Below, piece after piece: positions 60,532-64,000 of a DNA stretch of 64,000 bases. The stretch is taken from assembly GCA_902785605.1 (NCBI GenBank), contig CACZZL010000001.1:124001-188000 (forward strand), written 5' to 3'. Under the pieces are notes generated by a model, which saw nothing but the letters and a program-made list of their open reading frames with translations, searched no databases and was not told the origin of the DNA. Origin of the DNA: an uncultured Bacteroidales bacterium. Lineage in GTDB: Bacteria > Bacteroidota > Bacteroidia > Bacteroidales > Paludibacteraceae. The first letter of the stretch is position 1; every line of letters starts with the position of its first letter. The translations under genes and the position numbers were made by a program.

Positions 60532-61772
60532 AAAAAGTATTAGTTTCTGTGTTGGCTGTAGCAGCCATCGTATTGAGTTCGTGCGGTAATACAGACCGTG
60601 CACATCAACTCAAAGTGCTCAACTGGGCGGATTACATTGACGAAGATGTGAAAGCCGGTTTTGAGCAGTGGTATTTTGAGCAGACCGGTGAAAAAGTAGA
60701 GCTGGTGTATGAGATGTTCGACATCAACGAGACCGCGCTCACCAAGATCGAGGTAGGTCACGAGGACTACGACGTGTTCTGTCCGTCGGAGTACATCATC
60801 GAGCGTATGCTCAAAAAAGACCTGCTGATTCCGATTCAGAAAGAGTTGATTCCGGACAGCATCTATTACTTCGACAACATCTCTCCGTTCGTAACTGGTA
60901 AGTTCCAACAGATGGCACCGAGCGAGGATGTCAAAGTGAGCGATTACACGGTGGGTTACATGTGGGGAACGACCGGTTTCATCTACAACCCGCAGTTCGT
61001 AGAGCGTGAGGAGTTGACCAGCTGGGCGGCTGTGCTGAATCCTAAGTTCGAGAACCGTATTCTGATGAAGGACGCCTTCCGCGATGTGTATTCGGTCCTG
61101 GTACTGTACGCGTATGCCGATCAGATCGAGGCCGGTGAGGTGAACCGTGACGAGTTGGTTCGTGACATCACCCCGGAGCGTGTAGAGGCGGTTAAGCAGG
61201 TGTTGCTGCAGGCTAAGAAACAGATCAGCGGTTGGGAAGTGGACTTTGGTAAGGAAGAGATGACCAAGGGTAAGACATGGCTCAACCTCAGTTGGTCGGG
61301 TGACGCACAGTTCGCGATCGAAGAGGCGGCTGAGATGGGCGTAGCGCTCGATTATATCGTGCCGCAGGAAGGTTCGAACGTATGGTTCGACGGTTGGGTG
61401 ATTCCCAAGTACGCGAAGAACGTGAAGGCAGCTACTTATTTCATCGATTACATGTGTAAGGCTGAGAACGCGCTGGCGAACATGACCGAGATCGGCTATG
61501 TATCCTGCGCAGGCGGTGAGAACGCTGCAGCGACTATCCTGGCTGACCAGAACGATGAGGAGGAATGGCCCGAGACCGTAGATGCCAGCTATTTCTTCGG
61601 TGAGGAGCCGATCGAGGTGGACGGTGAGGCATTGGATCCGCACGCGCTGCACCTCAACCCGGTTTACTATGCCGACAAGAGTATCATCGACCGCTGCGCG
61701 CTCATGCACGATGCAGGTGACGCACAAGAGATGCTGCTCGAGATGTGGAATGAGATTAAGTTAGCACGATGA
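60528..61772 (+). CDS. potD: polyamine-binding lipoprotein PotD
   Basis: 414 aa extracytoplasmic solute-binding protein. Lipobox LSSC (Cys19); LNWADYIDEDV (~34-44) is the PotD/PotF opening; GYMWGTTGFIYNPQ (~143-156) and WSGDAQFAIEEA (~257-268) line the ligand cleft. Delivers spermidine or putrescine to PotBC; the exact polyamine cannot be told. Overlaps potC by 4 bp and the TPR gene by 4 bp. Confidence 0.94.
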   Translation: MKKVLVSVLAVAAIVLSSCGNTDRAHQLKVLNWADYIDEDVKAGFEQWYFEQTGEKVELVYEMFDINETALTKIEVGHEDYDVFCPSEYIIERMLKKDLLIPIQKELIPDSIYYFDNISPFVTGKFQQMAPSEDVKVSDYTVGYMWGTTGFIYNPQFVEREELTSWAAVLNPKFENRILMKDAFRDVYSVLVLYAYADQIEAGEVNRDELVRDITPERVEAVKQVLLQAKKQISGWEVDFGKEEMTKGKTWLNLSWSGDAQFAIEEAAEMGVALDYIVPQEGSNVWFDGWVIPKYAKNVKAATYFIDYMCKAENALANMTEIGYVSCAGGENAAATILADQNDEEEWPETVDASYFFGEEPIEVDGEALDPHALHLNPVYYADKSIIDRCALMHDAGDAQEMLLEMWNEIKLAR

Positions 61773-64000
61773 GAAGAATCCAACTAGGCATCCTAGGACT
61801 CCTAGGTTTTCTAGGCCTCCTAGTTTCTCCAGCCCAGGCGCAGACCTCGGAGATGGAGCAGCGCTATAATGCGTTGGCGGAGCGTTTTGAGGTGCGCGAC
61901 AAGGCGCTGATGCGCGATCTGAAAACGTACCTGCAGGCGTACCCGTACACCACGTTCGTGGACGAGGTGAACTTCATGCAGGCTGTGCTCTATGCCGAGA
62001 AATCGGTCTATAAGCAGAGCCTGAAGATGTTCGAGACCGTGGACCGCAAAGCCCTCACCCGTCCGCACCAACTGGACTACTCGTTCTACCGCGGATACAG
62101 TTTCATGATGCTGGAGGACTACCGCAGTGCGCATGTCTATTTCCACGTGCTGAGTAAGACGGAGAACCGCTACACGGTGCGTTCCAAGTACTACTATGCG
62201 TACTGTATGTACAAACAGGGCGAGTACGACAAGGCGCTGCCGTACTTCAACCAGTTGGAGAACGACCCGACCTACGCCAAGACCGTACCGTATTTCCTGA
62301 CGCAGATCTACTACGCCAAGGGCGAGTACGATGAGGCGGAGAACCGTGCGTTGGCGCTGCTGCAGGCGAGTCCGGAGAACGAGAACAACCCCGAGTTACA
62401 CCGTATCTTAGGTGAGATATACTACTTCAAGGGCGATAACCGTCAGGCGGTCGATCACCTGTCGCAGTACGAACGTGCCGCGACGGCGAACAAAGAGGAG
62501 TTGGTGCGCAATGACATGTACATGCTCGGTGCGGCCAATTACCGTCTGGGTCAGTACAACGAGGCGGTGCAGTACCTCAAGAAAGTGAAGCAGCAGAGCG
62601 ATACGCTGTCCGAGGCTTCCTGTCTGATCTTAGGTCACTCGTATGTGGCGCTCAAGCAGCCCGAGCAGGCGATGCTGTCGTACCAAGCGGCAGCCGGGTA
62701 CAAGTTGACTCCGGCTGTGACGGAAGAGGCGTCGTACAACTACACGCTCTGTACCTACCAATCGTCCAGTGCGCTGGGTGAGTCGGTGCGGGCGTTCAAT
62801 GAGTTTTTGACGACCTTCCCCAATTCGAAGTACGAGAACAAGGTCTATCAGTTGCTGTCCGATGCGCTGATGCGCTCCAAGAACTACGCTGCGGCTATCT
62901 CGACGCTGGATTCGATTCCGAACCCGACGCCTAAGATGCTGCAGACCAAGCAGTACCTGCGCTATCAGTTAGGTGCCGATTGTTTCCTGCAAGGAAAGAT
63001 GCAGCAGGCGATCGACTGGACGACCGAGGTGATCAACCACGCGTCTGAGTCGGACCAATACACGACCGAGGCGTATTACCTGCGTGCCGAAGCGGAGTAC
63101 CGCTTGCGTAATTATGTAGCGTGTGAGGCGGACGTGAACCGTTTCCTGGCGCGTGCGGATGCCAAGCAGTCGGATAACTACACGATCGCTAAGTACCTGA
63201 AGGGTTACACCGCGTTCTCGCAGGGTAAGTACAACGAGGCGCGTACGGCGTTCTCGGCGTATATCGATGCTGCGCTGGCGACCGAACCGACCTATGCCGA
63301 TGCACTCAACCGTATCGGTGACTGTTATTTCAACGCGCGCGATTTCAGCCATGCTATATCGTACTACACCCAGGTGAGCAACATCAACGCGACCGGAGCG
63401 GACTATGCGCTGTTCCAGAAAGGGTATGCGCTCGGTCTGCTGCATAAGTACGACGATAAGATCAGCGTGCTCAAGGACCTGATCCGTCGCTACCCGCGTT
63501 CGGATTATGCGGACGACGGCACGTACGAGATTGCCCGTGCGCAGTTGCAGAAAGATGATGAGCGCGGCGCTATACTGACCTATGAGCAGTTGCTGAGTGT
63601 GTATCCGCATTCGCCGCTGGCGCGTAAGGCTTCGCTGGAGCGTGCGATGCTGTACCGTAACCTCGGTCAGAACGATGAGTCGTTGGCGGCTTACCGTCAG
63701 ACGATCGAGAAGTACCCGGCGACCGATGAGGCTTATGCGGCATTGGATGCCGTGCAGGCGCTCTATGTGGAGTTGGGCCGTGTGGACGAGTATCTGGAGT
63801 ACGCTAAGACGCTGGCGCGCATGAACATGAACGTATCGACGCAGGAGGATAGTCTGATCTATGCCTCGGCGGAGATCCAGTATATGCAGGCTGCATATCA
63901 GAAAGCGGCGGTGTCGCTTAATAACTACATCACTCAGTTCTGTGCCGGCGGTCGTTATTGCACGACGGCGCGGTACTACCTGGCGGATTCGTATTACCGC
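61769..64000 (+). CDS. TPR-repeat secreted protein (partial, runs off the window)
   Basis: Open frame from ATG 61769, overlapping the potD stop (ATGA), through the last base, 744 codons with no stop. Signal peptide MRRIQLGILGLLGFLGLL ending SPAQAQ, then tetratricopeptide-like repeats throughout (YNALAERFEVRDKALMRDL, ARTAFSAYIDAALATEP, GDCYFNARDFSHAISYY, RGAILTYEQLLSVYPHSPLA). Large periplasmic TPR proteins of this sort are common in the phylum; a scaffold role is likely. The hydrophobic core of the signal peptide is a 9-bp tandem repeat. Co-transcription with potABCD is suggested by the overlap, though a link to polyamine uptake is unproved. Confidence 0.85.
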   Translation, partial: MRRIQLGILGLLGFLGLLVSPAQAQTSEMEQRYNALAERFEVRDKALMRDLKTYLQAYPYTTFVDEVNFMQAVLYAEKSVYKQSLKMFETVDRKALTRPHQLDYSFYRGYSFMMLEDYRSAHVYFHVLSKTENRYTVRSKYYYAYCMYKQGEYDKALPYFNQLENDPTYAKTVPYFLTQIYYAKGEYDEAENRALALLQASPENENNPELHRILGEIYYFKGDNRQAVDHLSQYERAATANKEELVRNDMYMLGAANYRLGQYNEAVQYLKKVKQQSDTLSEASCLILGHSYVALKQPEQAMLSYQAAAGYKLTPAVTEEASYNYTLCTYQSSSALGESVRAFNEFLTTFPNSKYENKVYQLLSDALMRSKNYAAAISTLDSIPNPTPKMLQTKQYLRYQLGADCFLQGKMQQAIDWTTEVINHASESDQYTTEAYYLRAEAEYRLRNYVACEADVNRFLARADAKQSDNYTIAKYLKGYTAFSQGKYNEARTAFSAYIDAALATEPTYADALNRIGDCYFNARDFSHAISYYTQVSNINATGADYALFQKGYALGLLHKYDDKISVLKDLIRRYPRSDYADDGTYEIARAQLQKDDERGAILTYEQLLSVYPHSPLARKASLERAMLYRNLGQNDESLAAYRQTIEKYPATDEAYAALDAVQALYVELGRVDEYLEYAKTLARMNMNVSTQEDSLIYASAEIQYMQAAYQKAAVSLNNYITQFCAGGRYCTTARYYLADSYYR
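61784..61828 (+). repeat. 9-bp tandem array encoding the TPR-protein signal peptide
   Basis: CTAGGCATC, CTAGGACTC, CTAGGTTTT, CTAGGCCTC, CTAGTTTCT. Same CTAGG family as in potC 2.4 kb upstream, but in a different reading frame relation, here coding LGILGLLGFLGLL. Confidence 0.93.

Overview
The window reads as chromosomal DNA of a member of the Bacteroidales (phylum Bacteroidota), probably an uncultivated gut- or rumen-type lineage; the genus cannot be told from the sequence. The evidence is: repeated promoters of the form TTG-N20-TAnnTTTG, the Bacteroidota sigma-A type; a type IX secretion lipoprotein (PorW/SprE) together with very large secreted proteins that carry C-terminal sorting-like domains; TonB-dependent outer-membrane proteins; a eukaryote-like (GT3) glycogen synthase; and a PreA-type dihydropyrimidine dehydrogenase. 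Coding density is high and the base composition is moderately GC-rich, apart from one AT-rich block inside a secreted protein gene.

Layout. 1-11.4 kb: three secreted or outer-membrane proteins, tsaB, then porW. 11.4-14.2 kb: a tRNA-Pro(GGG) with a duplicated 3' end, miaB, a structured leader, a 35-aa ORF, greA and a HIT protein. 14.2-24.2 kb: an M13 peptidase diverging from a YhcH-family protein, then glgB, nagB and a 1444-aa modular secreted protein. 24.3-36.3 kb: cysS, a DUF5715 protein, an outer-membrane protein, then preA-pepD-cca-parE, a 58-aa Cys-rich membrane protein, and a TPP riboswitch in front of a TonB-dependent receptor. 36.2-52.4 kb: an unbroken minus-strand run of eleven genes read from one visible promoter: PCMD protein, pRiA4b ORF-3-like protein, miaA, PKD lipoprotein, GT3 glycogen synthase, C69 dipeptidase, ileS, small lipoprotein, AsmA-like protein, M3 peptidase, membrane protein. 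52.4-56.7 kb: decayed accessory ground with a gltS remnant, a short TonB-receptor-like barrel, an unknown gene, a RAYT-type (HUH/Y1) transposase-like gene with an extra C-terminal domain, and the C-terminal stump of an AlbA_2-type ATP-binding protein. 56.8-64 kb: a polyamine ABC transporter operon potABCD with an unusually extended PotC, followed by a TPR protein that runs off the end.

The most striking signal is a dispersed system of short tandem arrays with a 7-bp period (two arrays have a 9-bp period). At least 23 arrays of about ten sequence families lie in this 64 kb, most often with about four units (about 28 bp). They sit between genes, where they may form the entire spacer and supply the stop and start codons, and also inside conserved enzymes (MiaB, IleS, MiaA, GT3 synthase, PreA, PepD, AsmA-like), where they encode short in-frame loops. 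Several encode most of an N-terminus or signal peptide. The arrangement resembles the heptanucleotide STRR repeats known from filamentous cyanobacteria. I know of no description of such a system in Bacteroidota, and the mechanism is unknown.

Functional links: PorW would help export the large CTD-bearing proteins of the first 24 kb. GlgB and the GT3 synthase belong to glycogen metabolism. CysS, IleS, MiaA, MiaB, TsaB, Cca and tRNA-Pro form a tRNA-biology theme. PotABCD imports polyamines, and the riboswitch-controlled receptor probably imports thiamine compounds. Coordinates of short sites were read by eye and may be off by a base or two.
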